This document shows, in pieces, positions 14,101 through 29,100 of a stretch of DNA of 64,000 nucleotides. Location of the stretch: NCBI RefSeq assembly GCF_051401765.1, contig NC_135071.1, positions 9,092,961 through 9,156,960 of the forward strand, in the 5' to 3' direction. The notes beneath the pieces were generated by a model, which saw only the letters and a program-made list of their open reading frames with translations, had not been told where the DNA came from and ran no database searches. The DNA is from Calliopsis andreniformis (taxonomy: Eukaryota > Arthropoda > Insecta > Hymenoptera > Andrenidae). The first letter of the stretch is position 1; the number at the start of each line of letters is the position of its first letter. The position numbers and the translations under genes are program-made.

Positions 14101-17100
14101 CTTTCGACTCCGTAGCTGACAGTGTTCACTTGAATCGTATATTTTTCTCCTGGCGTCATATCCGCGACTTCTGCTTCTGTTTCTCGGACGCTTGGCAATT
14201 TTACCCACCTTGGGTCATCTTCTGTTCGATATCTAATTGAAAATTCAGAAAACAACGAATCCGTTGGCGCGCCCCAGTGAACAACGACAGTGTTGCTTGT
14301 TACCCTCTCAATACTCAAGTTCTTTGGCGGATAAGGCACTAAAATTAGATCATTATGTCAATTAGGCTATTCCAAGTTTGCGATTGCTGTGATCACTGTT
14401 ATTGTTAGAATATTCAGGCTACTCACAAACAGCTTGAAAATAGTCGTGTGGCTCGCTCCTTAGACCGTGGCTAATGGCGAACACTTTGACTTCGTACGCT
14501 GCGCCAGGGTAAAGGTCTACTAAAATGATGTGAGATTCCGTGGTCAGTGTAGTCGCGCTCTCGCCCGTGTCATTTCTATTGTGCGTCACTTCGAATTTCT
14601 CTTGCCTCGAATTCACGTCACTTTTCCACGAAATATTCAGTCCCCTTTCAATGGGCTTTAAATCTTCGATTATGGGACTCGAAGGACGCGTGACTTGATA
14701 TAAAACGGTTTCATTTGACTCAACTTTGTTGCTAATGGCTTGTACAATTATGGAATAATTTCTGCCTGGTAGCAGGGCTTCTAAAGTGACCTGGAAAAAG
14801 GATCAAAATTGTAAATCTGTTATGATAACGAGTAGGATAGTACTCACTTTGGTTTTATCAGTTGTTAACGTATTACTGTCGCCACCAATAGTTGTTTCTA
14901 CTTCGTGATATTGTAATTTATAACTATCTTGAGTGCTGGAGTTTTCAGGATGCCAGGACACTTCAACCATTCCAGTTTTTTCGTCGATAACAGCACGAAG
15001 ATCGCGGACTCGCAAGGGTTCTGGCAAAATTATCGAACAAAATCATTAGGCAAGTACTTAAAAGAAATCGTGTGACTGACAGAAGTGTAATTTCTACTGC
15101 AACGTCTACTTCAACTTGTGCTAATACAGTATATTTACTTAAAGTAACATCTCCGCTGGCTGGCCAACTGGTAACTTTGCCTGAAACTGTCTTAACAACC
15201 ACTTGGTAGGATTTCCCAGGTTCCAGATCCTTGAATTCCCATTTGGTCTCGTCGTCCCGATTTCTGGTAACTGGAGCAAGCCTTCTATTACTCCCCAAAG
15301 ATATCTGATACTTATCGAATTCGGACATTCCTTCAGGGGGGTTCCAGAAGACGCGGAAAGAAGTCGATGTTATTGAAGACTTATCGAAAGTTACATTCAA
15401 GGGTCGCAATGGCACCGTTCGATACTGAGCGGTCGTGGGGGCTGAAGTTTCATCCTCTGATACTGTCTGCACGGAAATATTATAGGCTCTGCCTGCAACG
15501 ATCAGAAATAGAAGTAAAGAAGCAGAAAATTACAATAAAAATATGAAACTTTGACATTTCAAAAATGGTTAACGCAAAGGTAATATGATAATTGTAGAGC
15601 AATAAATTACCAGGAACGAGACCCTTGAAAGCAGCCTGTGCTGGTCCTGGGGGTTCGCCTTCCTTTTCCACATAAAGAACAGATTCTATGGCATCAGCAG
15701 GATCTATACTAACTTTATAATGGGTATAAATCCCAGGTGGATAGGGCGGCTGCCAAAGTACCAATAAAGTGGTCTCATTCCTGAACCACACAATAAACTT
15801 CCCAGGCGTGTTGGGTTCTGAAAAAGCAAAACGATTGGTGAACTATACATTTAACCGACGTTCAAGGTTTCTGAACATTTAAATACTTCATTATTTCTAA
15901 ATTTAGTATGATATATAGTACAGTTTAACAAATCTAATTTTGCCAGTCACCTTTGTTATTTTTTGACAACTTATAAATTGTTTTATTTCTACGTTTTCAC
16001 AGATGAGGTATCTGCTACAGCAAAACATCTATCAGAGTGTCAATTAAAACAATTCGTAGGGTATCAGTAATTGAAAAAGGTGACTTGTGGAACCAGATTT
16101 GTCAAACTGTAGACTCAAACCCTAATAAATTCAATTATACTACGTCAAGCGAGTAGCGAAATAAAATCACTCACTTGTGGTGAAATTTCTGCTGGTATAT
16201 GCCACACTTTCTTTGGTGTCTAACACGGTGAACAGTTGAAGCGAGTACGTCGCCCCAGGGATGAGATCACGAAGCACATAGGGAACAGCATCCGCAGGGA
16301 TGACGCTTGTTTTTGGATTTCCGGTGTCGCTGAAACTTTGCACCCTCAACCGGAAACCGGAATAATTGCCTTGAGCTGGCGGCGCCCAATAAACTACGGC
16401 AGTCTTTCCATTGCGCACGGAGATGGTTAAGTTCGAGGGCGGATCCGGAGCTGGAACATGAATTCATTCATCCTAGAATATTTATCTGCTTATCTGGGGA
16501 TAGTTTAAGAAGGACAGCTGCGAAAGAGGACAATTACTCATTGAACCTCGATGCGATGGGAATATGATCATACCATTAATCTACGTCAAACTATATAATG
16601 TTATATCATTACCTGTAGTTATGGAGGCGGTCCATGTGAGCCAATCGTGAAGGGTACTGTTACTATAATACAGCCAGAACTCGTATCGAGTGCCAGGAAG
16701 ACCGTCTCTGAACTTGATGACGTCACCTATGTCGATGGCAGCGATGGTAGTGTTTGGCAGTGGATAACCAACTGCGGGGCTGTAATCTAAGCGATACCAC
16801 GAGCCTCCCTGGCTCAAATTCCCTGGTATCTGAATAGCGAGATCGGCCGAATACGTGACCTGAGCAGAAAGAATTAAAGCGGTTAAGATCCATGTTCACG
16901 GTTAAGTGAAAGGGACTGTTCTATAGATAATCACGGCCAATAATAAATATACGAGGAAGTACAGTTACTCACATGCATTCGAAATTACTTTTTACATATC
17001 GAACCTGTTTGATAAATAGACAGTATAACTGTAATTTGTCATCGCGAAACGAGCATGGAACCGTCACTGTCGACACAGAGACAGACTATCACACACGCAA

Positions 17101-20100
17101 GAGATGTATAAAAAGCAGTGCTGAGTCGAAAAATATTACACTTTTGGAAACGATAACGTACTTAAACTCTATAATATGTGGCTTTACGATTGTTGACAGA
17201 GCTTAAACGTGATTATCATTGCGTGACGTTAGGTCAAGCAGCCTATTCTTCAGAAGATATCGATTACGTCAGAGCTGAAATCATTCTAATTTATAGCACA
17301 ATTCTTTACAACTCCCCACGATTGGACCTCGATTATCGCTGTACCACACGAATGAGAACACACATTGTATGCAAAGTATTTGCATTACAATGGATAACAA
17401 ACACTCTTATCATCAACGATACATTCTACGTTTAGAGTTCGATGAGTCGAACAATGTTAGGAGCTAATTCCAACTATGCAATTTTTTTGTCGCATTTAAA
17501 TATCGCCTGACAGCAATATCATGAACGACGCTACTTATAGCCATGAATTCTGATGGAGTACTATTGCTGGTATGTACACGGCATGTCGGAAGCGGTGAGA
17601 CAGACGTGGGAAAGAGCCGCACCGCAAATCTATAATGCCGTTACTCAGCCGTGGTACAACAGCCTGCAGCAGACAGCGAATACATTAAAAACGATATCAA
17701 TTTACCCATTCCGCCTATTATCTACACCCATGCGACCGTTTCAACGAACAAACAAAAGCAAGGCTGCAATTTTAATTATAATTTGAAAAAATTACAAACT
17801 CGTTTGAGTACTTAAAACATTCGACTAACTAGGAATTTCTTGGAATAGTAGAAGATTGAAGATAATAATTATGTTTGTAGCTGTAAGGCAGAACGACCTA
17901 TGCAGGCCTGGATTAAGGAGGAGACTAGGCGGGCTACAGCACCGGGCCTTATCTTTTAAGGGGCCACCATTTATCGTATACTAAAATAAATTTCTACAAA
18001 TACTTCAGAAGAGAATTATTTTTGATTTATTAACGGTCTTTTTTAACAATTATATTTACTGTGAAGCTTTAGAATTTATTATGATTCAAGGATTGGAAAA
18101 AAATATTCTTTATAAAATTCATTTAAAAATTAAGCAATATTTTAGTATAATATTAGGTTCCAGATCTCATTCCACCAGATCTAATTATTAACGGTCTTTT
18201 TTAAACATTATATTTAACGTGAACTTTTAGAGTTTACTATGATTCAAGGATTGGAAAAACATATTCTTTATAAAATTCTCTTAAAAACTAAGCAATATTT
18301 TAGTATGATATTAGGTTCCAGATCTCACACAACATTGAAAAATTCAGGTTGAGGCCTTAGTTAAAATTTACAATACAGACTTTATATTTTGAGAAAGGAG
18401 AGAAGATATTAAAAGAACTTTTTCATTTAGAAATGAGGAATCAAGAAGACAGAAGTCCATATGACAGTATTGAAGTTGAAAACTTTAAAAGCTAATATAT
18501 GCCTTGAAATCCAAAATAAGTGATCTATAGGTAATTTTGCCTTACAATCATTGCCTTTTCGAACTCCAAAGGAATGGAATAATTTATGGAACGTAATTAT
18601 CAACTTACACTATTGAAAAAACATCGAATTTTACTTGACATTTATGTCGGTTATTATTAGATTACAGATTTTTATGCATTTATGCTGAAATATACAAGTC
18701 ACAGAATGCGTATAATAGTGAAAAATCTCAAAAATATGAAAAATAGAGTGCAAATTATAGTATTTCAAAATCTTGAAACTTCTGCCGATTCCAATAGCGA
18801 TTAACCTAGCCTTGTAAAAAATTGATTAAGAAACACCAATTACAAAAGAAAGTGAAGACACTTCCATTTTACAGTTTCTCTATCATCATCAAACTCTCCA
18901 AGCTGTCAGTCAAACTGCCAGCAATATCAGCTCCCAAATCAGATGCCGCTGACAATGGAAACATACGGGGTCACATAGCGTTACAATTTTCTCTCCAGCG
19001 AATCGAAAGATATCGTCCCGCGGCATCGATGCGTTTCGTTGCTACTCTAATTCCAATTTCGTGGCTCGTTGAATCTGTTCGTCGTCGGAAATTTGATTTC
19101 ACGAGCATCCAGCGCTAACACCGGCAATATTCCCGAAGTCCCCCCGTCGCGACAGCCTTTCCAAGTTTTTCCATTTCCAAAGACTTCCTGCTCCCCTCTG
19201 GCCCGTGTTCGCGAGAGGCTGCTCTTCCTATATCCGGTCGCGACGGTGAGGTGCATATCGATCCTTCTTTCCTTCGCCGTCTCCCTTCCGCGAAGCCAGC
19301 ACGCGTATCCCTGTTCCGTCGTGGTTCTTTCCATCTGGCGTGCACCCCGCCGCTGTCGCCGCTGCGTCGCGACGACAGGAGCTCCTAATTATACAAAGAA
19401 AAGCAGAATAGCTGGTAGTCGGTCGGTCACGGGATGCTGGGGGTGGATCGCGGAACTGTCGCCTGGCAGCCATTGAGAATTTCATTCGGCAAAAAGGGGA
19501 GTACGAGTTCGCGGGAGAAATTATTTCCCAGCCTCGTTGCCGGTGATTAAACGAAAGCGAAGGCGTCTCTCGGGCCATTCCACTTTTGCACCCGCCGATG
19601 CGTGGTCGTTTTCAAAACGCCTGCGACAAACTCCTCTACCGACGCCACCCATACCTCGATCGTCTTGTTTCCGTCTAAATTACCAAGAGGGATTGAGCAA
19701 GGTCTCGCGCGAGAGCAACGCTTGCCGTTTCGTTTCTTCAAAGAAGTTTTTTTCGATGCAGGGGTTTCCATGCTGCGGCGCGCTAACTGACGCAAATGGA
19801 AACGTTTTTCTCTTCCTTCGTTACGTAAATGCTGTCTGTTGCCTCGCTTTTTCGCTGCTGGGTAATATCTGATGCTGGGACTTGTTGAAAGTTCGCATGG
19901 CTTTGAGACAACGTGCGCTTGTGGAGGATATTACTGGATGTAGATTTAATATTCTAGGATTTTCTAGGCAGTGGTTGAATGGCTGCAATTCGAAGTGATA
20001 GAAATGTGATACATGTGTCTGTGGCTAACCATTTTTTCTGCAGATCTGGAATTGACTCGGTGATATGAACAGTACAAATCTAAAAATCATATATCGAGGT

Positions 20101-23100
20101 ATTTCTATGGTTGTAAGGCAAAATGACATAAATCACATGTTTTGGTTTGATTTTAGCTTTTAAAGTTTTGAATTTCAATACTGTCGTATGGACTTGCGTC
20201 TTCATAAATTCTTATTTTTAAGTGAAAAATTCTTTGAATGCCACTTCTTCTTTTATAAAAATATAAATTCTGTATTCTGGATCTCAACTAAGACCGTAGC
20301 TCGAATTTTTTGAATTTACTTTGCCTTAAAACTACAAATCTAATCCCAAACTGTAGTTCTGTTCATTTTACATTTCTGAACTCCAGAGGCACAGTGTATT
20401 AAATCTACTTGTTTTACACTTTGTCTCTAAGGTCCAGATACAGCCTTGAGGTTACTTGAAAATCTGGTTAATTTTAGATTTTTCCTATTTTTATTTTACA
20501 AGTTTTGTGACTTCTTGTGTTCGTTTATATCTACTTAACAAAAGCTCCTGAAGTCATTTTCTCGCAACTTGACCGCAAACGATGGTACATGCTGTAGCAG
20601 CAATTATGGGACAGAAAATTTTCTCACAGCAGGAGCCCTATATTGAATCATTCTATTAACGAGATCTCCATGGTGCCCGTTCAATATTATCTGTTGTATC
20701 GATGCATCTCATTACGACTAAAATGTTGTCTTAGATAAACATGATTCTGCTGCATAATTTATCTAATTCCGGGAATTAATAAGTGCTATAAATGTGGGCT
20801 ATTAATGCGCACTATAAATACCACAAAGGTTTATGTCTCTCTGCCATTGACTGCGACCTCGTTTAGCCGCGCGTCACTCTATCGTGATCTAGATACGTAA
20901 TATCGTAATACATAAATGCAGCATTTCCACTTTATGTAACGCATGCTCACGCTAGACATGTCTACTGGTACATGTTTTTTCGGGGTCGGAGGCAAGGAAA
21001 AGGTTACAGACATTAATGCTAAGTGGTCGCGGGTATGGTACTTTAGCATCGACAGAATCGAGGAAAGTTGAGTTTCATGAATTTCTAGGATTGAAGTTTT
21101 AATCCTTAATTGATGTGGTGGGATCACATCATTTATACTATTTACTTTACTGTTAATATTTTTTTTAATTAGAGTTTCATGTCGCATCAACTGTCTATAT
21201 TGGTGATCAGTGACAAAGAAGAAGAAAAAGAAGACGAGAAAAAAAGGAAGAAAAACGGAATTGTATTGCAGTTTAGGACAATGAATCAAGTAACTTTGTT
21301 TCTTGGAGGAAGGATATCGCGTTACAGATTTTACCGAGGACAAAATTGTCTTTGAAATTTGACTTTATTCAATTTTTCTGGCAGCTAACTAAAAATTTAG
21401 AGCAATCTATGATGAGGTGTTTTACAGTGATTATGGTATTACAGGCTTCACATTGTGAGATTTTACATTTCGTTGGTAGATAGTAGCGTGTAATTTTTAT
21501 ATGTCCAATTTTTATTCTGGCGATAGCTGTTTATTTTCTACTTTTGAGATTTGAATATGGCTTCTCAGTGAAAACACAGTCTTCGACTTCCAAAATATGA
21601 GACACTGTAGTACTTCTCCGTTCATTGTTGTGTAAAATATCAGTGAATTACTCATACACAATAATAAACTAAAAAAGCTATGAATTTTCTATCCACAATT
21701 ATTTATCATTCTGGACAAAGGAATTGTAGTAATTCTACCACATCATGTAATAATACCAATACTATACCAGTCAAGCGTTAACACTAGACTGAGATATGGC
21801 AAAATAATAATTATAATAACTATTCCAAGAAGTAGTGGGGTAATAATAGAGATATTAATCGAGAAAAATAGCGACCACCAAAAGAGGCACCATTATATTT
21901 TATAAATTATTAAGTATGTCTGAAACTTCATTAGGGTTAACGTCACCCCAGGAGACTCCTTGTTAGGGAAGGCCATGGAGACCGTTAGAATTTCACATAA
22001 CAGGAAGAGCCGAGGAAAGCAAATGTGCAGTCCTGGCAGTTCACGCTAAAGGCACTTCCGCTTTTTGTCCCTGGTTAGGTTACACATTTCCGATTAGAAG
22101 CACGTGATCAAAGAATGCGACATTTTCTTTCAATTCACGCGAGAACGCGTGCAGTCAACAGACAGGAAGTAATGATATAACACTCGGTGTCGCTTCCATG
22201 CCATTAATGAGTTACATAACTCACAGATATCCTTTGGCCGAAGGAAGGTTATAGTACACGTCGCTGCTGAGTAATTGACAATTGAAAAACATTGTGTAAA
22301 TTTATAAAATACCATTGACGTATATTTTACGAATTTTCGATTGAATTGGAGCTTGAGCATATCTGATACCGTATTTTCTAAAGCTGGGTCCTGAGAAAGG
22401 ATAATTTTCTCCTTAAACTTCACGTGCGCTTTGTCATTTCTGGGCTTTGTCCTCCCATGGATAATTCAATATTTGTTTTGTACTGTGCTGATTCATGGGT
22501 GAGGCTTGAATTCCTGAATAAACTGTACGTGGTGTCTCGCGTGGAATACCTAAACCGTGGTAAGCGATCTGGGTTTGTCAAAGCTGAGACTTTATGAAAA
22601 ACAAATCGCTACTATTGAATTTCAGACAAGAGTCGTTTCCTCTCGTTGAATTTAACAACACAAACGAGAGAAACGAGTTTCTCAAGCTACACAGAATATC
22701 TATTAATTTACCTTGGAGTACTCGACTAAAGAGTCTTCGCTATGGCAATTTGGGAAACACGAAGATAATTGAATTTTGCTTTATGTAAGCCGAAAGCGGT
22801 ACAATAATTGCAACAATAAAATAGTACTCTAGGGAATAGTAGAAGGTGAGATTAAAAAGTATGATTTCCAACTTAACGATTTCTATTGCGAATTAATTTC
22901 GATTCACGTTTCAGATAACCGTCTTTTAACGCGTTACAACATTCATGTTTCGTTAAGCGCTTGTGTTTCTTTATTTTCAGTAGAATTCTGTTTCCTTATA
23001 GAGGACAAGAAATATGCCCTTTTTTCGATAAAGATACTTAAACAGTCATTTACTTAATCATAAATCAATACTGTCATTTACATAACTTTTTTGAAAACCA

Positions 23101-26100
23101 ACAGGCTTAAAAAATTCTACTTTCTCTGCTGTGCACGATAACTGATCTGTGTACTCCATAGGTTACTTGATTATGCATTAGTATCTTCTATTTACTTCCT
23201 ATATTTATTATATATTTCTGTTATATGTTATTTTTTACGTAATTTTTCTGTCTTATTCTATTGCATTCTCTTGCACTCTTAGTTTTACCTTATACTGTAT
23301 TTTTAGAATTGTTCTCTTCATGTTGCTATGTAACAAAGGGATTTTTTCCCATCAGCAGAGCTTTTGAAAAAGAAGCAGAGAAACTATAGACAAAATAGAA
23401 GTTCGCCATGTGGACAGGACAGCTTGTCACTGTCGGCGAACTTTACCTCAGGAAAACGACAGTTTCGTTTCGAATCAGATAACCGTGTTTGAAGTGTCTA
23501 TTAATTAGATTTTAATTGTGAACTAACTGGTAAAAAAGGAAAAAACAATTATAGAAGTTAGACGATCCAGCAGTAACAGCGAAGAGGATGGAAAAGTTGG
23601 ATAATCGTTAAGGTTGTTGTCACGCGCATTTCGCATGACGAACACTCCTCGATGCTATCGATCGTCATTAGTCACAGCTACGCTACAAATCTGCTGGTAA
23701 TCTTTCGACTTGTTTTATGAAATTTGAACAGAAGCTAATTAGGAGATATTTTGGCATAGTTAGATTAAGAAATCCTAGATCAACCTATATTTATTAAACA
23801 TTTTATACATGTACCAATACAATATATTAAAACACGAATACAGCTTGAATAACAATTTTTATAATTGCAAGGTTGTGTACAATCGCGTGTACCATAATTG
23901 CTTTTTCTATAAATTGTACGCTAACGATTTATTCAATTTGTCGAAACAGTGATTAAAGAAACAGCCACGAGCAACTAAATAATATATGCGACAATGAGGG
24001 ACAAGGAGTGTTATCTGAAACTTTAAACACTGCCATGAATGACTCGTTACGAAAATTGTTCGCCCAGACTATTTATGATGCCGTTAAATTCATGTATTTG
24101 TTTCACAGTTATAAATTTCATAAAAACCTGTGGTTGGAACTTATTTTATGAGTCTCTTTTATTACACAAACTTCACGCTTGTGATCTGTAAAAAGTTATG
24201 GCGCCAAAGTTGTATTTCATAGTTTTTTTTCTATCAGGATACCTTTTCACTCTTAAAGTATCCGATAATAGTACAATCTCGATAACTCGAAAACCTCTAT
24301 AAGACAAAAATTTTGTTCATTCCCAGCCACTCCGCTGCGAAAACCTCTATAAATCGACATAAAACTTACTTTAACTTGAATTAGTTATCACATTTAGGTG
24401 CATTTTTTATCTCTATAATTCGAATTTAGAATAATTAAACCTCTATAAGTCGAAGTTTACCTCTATAAGTTAAACTTTTATTGTTCACTATCTCTATAAC
24501 TCGAACTTATAGGTATGTGTCCTAATTTGTCAAACAAACGAATGCTGGAAAACATAAGATGACATATGCTGTGTCTCTACACCTCCATCCATGCATATCG
24601 ATGCAAACTGGTCTTTTGTCATAAATCAAATGCATAATTCCCATCATCGTCTTAAATTGTTGCCTTCGCGTTTACGTTGGGCAAACTTCTGAGTAAACTG
24701 AGCACACTGAGTTGTATGAGGAAACCTAAGCCACTAACACTGTCCAAGTTGAAATTGAATTTTCCTCTGTTAAGTTATATAATCAACAATCTATTAAATC
24801 TAGTATAAATCCTTTTTAAGTTAAATTTTCGTATATTAAACTTCTCTTACTCGAAATCTTCGGTAAGTCGAAATCTCTATAACTCGAAGATTTTAGCTCT
24901 TCCCTTGAGATTTGAGTTATCGAGGTTCGACTGTAAATTCCTTTCCTTTTAGATTAGTATTAATATATCATGTATAGAATATTAAAGAACATATGAGCTA
25001 TAGTTAATAATATTTCTGAAATTTCGCTGTGATCAACAAAACCAGGTCCAAACTCAAATGATGTCTAATATACTCTTCCGATCTTAAAAGATGGCTCATA
25101 GACTGTATTAGAAACAATGCCTTTTAGAAGACTTCTTTTGGGACTCGTAGAGTACTTTGACTTAAACCGAATGAAGTTACATAAACTTCCATTGATGTTT
25201 ACTGAAAGCAATAGAGAAGAAATATCAAAGAGCATGCGAAAAATGATCTACGAAGCTTCCAGAAAAACTCAATCTTCTCCGAAACGATTCAATCTAACGA
25301 TGCAACATCCTGACAACAGTTGAATCCAACCAGTAATCGTCGGATAAGATCTGCGTACGCTATCCGTCTTCCTGTTTACCAGATGCTCGATACGTCTCTG
25401 CTAAACTTGTGCAATCCTGTGTTTTATGCAATCAATTCATTTTCGCGGAAGACGATATTTCGTGCCTCGAAATATGGCGAGGCACATGTGTTCTCACTTT
25501 AAGCCTACGGTCAGCTCGCAAGTACCAACGAAAGGGGAGAATGAAACAATGCGCAGATGTCTCGAGACTCTTATTACTTATTAACACAAGAACGCAACAC
25601 TTTATTTTCTATAGATGTGTTAGTATCAGCAATTACAGAAACATTATTTTATACTGAAATTGGTTAGGGTAATTCTTAGCTAAATGTCATAATTCAAGAC
25701 TTCCAGTTTTGAGCAAAACTAATTTGGACTACAAAAAACCCTTGTAAAATATATGACAAATATTTACTGCATAGTTATTGAAAAATCATTAATAAAAGTT
25801 GACGCATTTTAACATTGTGGCATATGGAGGAATTGAAAGAAGACTGCTTCTCGGCTATTTTTTGTCTGAAACAGGATAATTATATTCAAGAACCTTGCCA
25901 AAATGGGCACGAAATTATGAAAAAAGATAATGAAAAAAGAGATTTGTGTAAAAATTGTTCTGTCGATTGTAATGAAGCTATATAGTCAATTATATCTAAA
26001 CACTAGTTAACTGAATATCTTCTTTTCGTATTGTAGTTATTATATTAAAATTTAACTTTTTTCAATAAATCTAAATAATATTAAAAATTATTACTATAAT

Positions 26101-29100
26101 ATACATAGTACCATACCACTTTTATATACATCTTCTAGTAACAAACTCTCATTTTACTAGCATAGTTAGCTAAGAACTATCTCTGAACTACCTTAAAAAC
26201 TATAACTACCTAACAAAGAAAACGACAGGCTGAGAAGAAGAAGAAAGAGAAGGTTTATTGAAAAGGAGTTTAGAGCAAAAAGTCATGTAGTTAATTAAAA
26301 TTTCAAAAATTACTGTTTGTAAATTTCCAGAATAAATTGAAAATATATAATCAAGTTCGTTAAAATTTTCATTTACTTATAGTTTTTCGTTAAAAAGTTC
26401 TTTAGTGTTTCTCGTTATTTTTATCAGAATTTCACGATTTCTCTATCAGATACGTTGTAAGATGTGTTTCGACCATTCACGTTTAATTAAGATGAAGAGG
26501 TTAGAAAAAAATTGAGATTATCTGCGGTGCAAAAATGTTAGTCAAACTCGAGATCTCAAGCGAAAAATAGAAACCGTGGCGAAACCATGACACTATTAAT
26601 CGGAAAAGGAGTCACGCATAAATGGACAGTTTTCCAGCTTGTTTAGGTGAGAAATGTGCGTTCCACTCTGTCCAATCAAGGCGTGCAAGCGATGGCGCAA
26701 CTTCTAACTTTGCGTAATTAAAGTTTACATAAACATAGCTTCAGCTGTGCAACTCTTCAAACGCATAAAGACAAATTTTTAACAATTAATTAAAACAAGC
26801 ATCAATCTTTATTAGTGCTGTCGTTATTAATTTTAGGTGATAACAAAAACTTCATAATAACCTTTATAGGTTACAATCAAAATTAAGCGCACACCTACTG
26901 ACAATCTGTGACTGACAATATTGTCGGTCTGAAGATCGATTACAGACTTAACAATCTTTTTCCTATCTAATGGATAATTTAACGTGTTTTTTAGAACGTG
27001 TTTTAGAACGTGTTAACGTGTTTTTACAGCGCACATCAAGACTATAAATATTCAATATGATTTCCATTAACTTCAAGGCATTTTCGGATAAAGTGAGTTT
27101 TAGATTACAGTTATAGAATAAACAAATTTTGCACACGAATGGGAGTATTCAATTGAAAATATTGAATTTTCTGATCGCCTTTTAATTAGCGTGATTTTTT
27201 CATTCATGGTCACTTGAAGATAGTGTTTAGATTGTTGTAGGTCATGGAATGGAATTTTGATATGCATCGCAATACTATATTATAAAAAACACAGTCAATG
27301 TGCAAAAAATGTCGACGCTTTTCAAAACCCGGAAAAAATGACTTTGAAAGAAAAAAACCAAAATTCATAAAATATTATGATTCTTGGGTTTTTTGATCGT
27401 TGTTTTAAACCACACAATCTTGCTCTGATATATTTTTTGTACCAGCAAAAATAACGAAGATATTAAGTTGTACAAGATATATGAAATACCCTCCATACAC
27501 TAGTGATGAAAAACTCGTCCTACTTCTTAGAATACATTTTCAGTGATGAACCACAACACTTAAGGGGTTAACATTTTCAATTCCACGTCTTATAGACTTG
27601 CGTCTTCTCGAACTCTTACTTTTAAGTGAAAAAGTTTTTGTAATACCATTTTTTCTTTCTCAAAAAATAAGTTCTATGTTCTGGATGTCACTTACGGCCT
27701 TAATTCTAATTTTTTTAAAATATGACCTACGTCACTTTGATCGAGAGTCACAGATACATCTGCTGTTATAACGCGGGGTGTACCTTACAAGTCATTACAT
27801 GGCCATTACAATATTACATAAATTCATCCCACTAGCATAACGTTCCCTTGCTCTGTCTGAAAACCTCTCGCTTCTTGGAAGCTCTTTCAACAGACGTTAT
27901 TCTGTATCGATTGCATTAGCCACACGGTCACGGATATTGTGTGCAAACCCACGCAAACACGTTTCTATGTGTCTAGGCTGGACTCTCTCATGATTATGTA
28001 CAGCATAACGGAACTTCGCGGACACTGTTTTTACCAGTCGGAGTGAAAGAGAGAAGGCGGAGATGGTGGAAAGGGTTTTTCAGCAACTGTCCATAAAATG
28101 CTTTTAATTTATCCTAAGATCCACGAACCGAAGAGTTCGCGCGTATTTTAGCCCCGATCGTGTCCGTTCTCTCTCGTTCATCACGCTGAGAAATTTCATA
28201 CACGTCCGTCCATCGCTTGCACGAAAGCTCCATTGTGCTGACTTTCACAATAAGGTCGTTTTCTACACACCAGATGCAGTTCAGCGGAACGCTGCTTTGA
28301 GAAGGCATGAATAAATTTGCGACCAACGGAGAGTCACACTTTGTTTACAGCAGACGCACGTGGTTGATCACAGTGATCCATATAGTGTTTGAGTGTACTC
28401 ATTATTTTGGAAAATATGGAAGTCTTCTCTGGGGAATAGGTTATTAAAAGTCCTATTCTGAAAGTCCATCTGAAAGATTTACAAAATTAAGAGTCCTTCG
28501 CAAAAGAACTTCAAATATTGTGCAATAGGTAGGAAATAGTGGTAGAATGTACTATTCGACAGAAGTGTGACAAAAAATAATAGGACGTATTCATTTCATT
28601 ACGTATAAAATGATGTAATAAATTCTCGACTCTTTTTTCGATTTTATGTAATAAAATTTAAATTCAAACATCGAGAAGTTTCCACTGGGTTTTTTACTTA
28701 TTGTTAGAACTTTAATTCAAAATGTTTGAATTCCTTGAGAATATTCCCAGACACGTAAATGGCCAGCCTTCTTTATCCTGCATGAAGACTTCCGTGATAT
28801 CCGACGCAAGTATATATTACGTGAGAGATAAAAATACAAATGATGCAGCCGAATGCATCGTGTGCATCCAAAGACACTGGAAGCCCTGACGTCAATGGAA
28901 GTAAGAGAAAAGTGACGAACTGGTTTTACAACTACATTTCATGCTTTTACCCTTTTGCATGTGCCCATTATGTGCCTATGCATCTTGCACATTTCAGTTT
29001 CTTGAGTACAATGCATTCGACGATTTTATGATGGAGATCTTTCCTTTTGTACATGGGATTCGTTACGCTTTAATGCAGAATTTAAATAAATGACAATTTT

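Noticed and set aside
19069..19476. 135-codon plus-strand frame, with overlapping minus-strand frames
   Set aside because: Several overlapping frames on both strands in GC-rich DNA; none shows a domain or splice logic, as expected of non-coding CpG-rich sequence.
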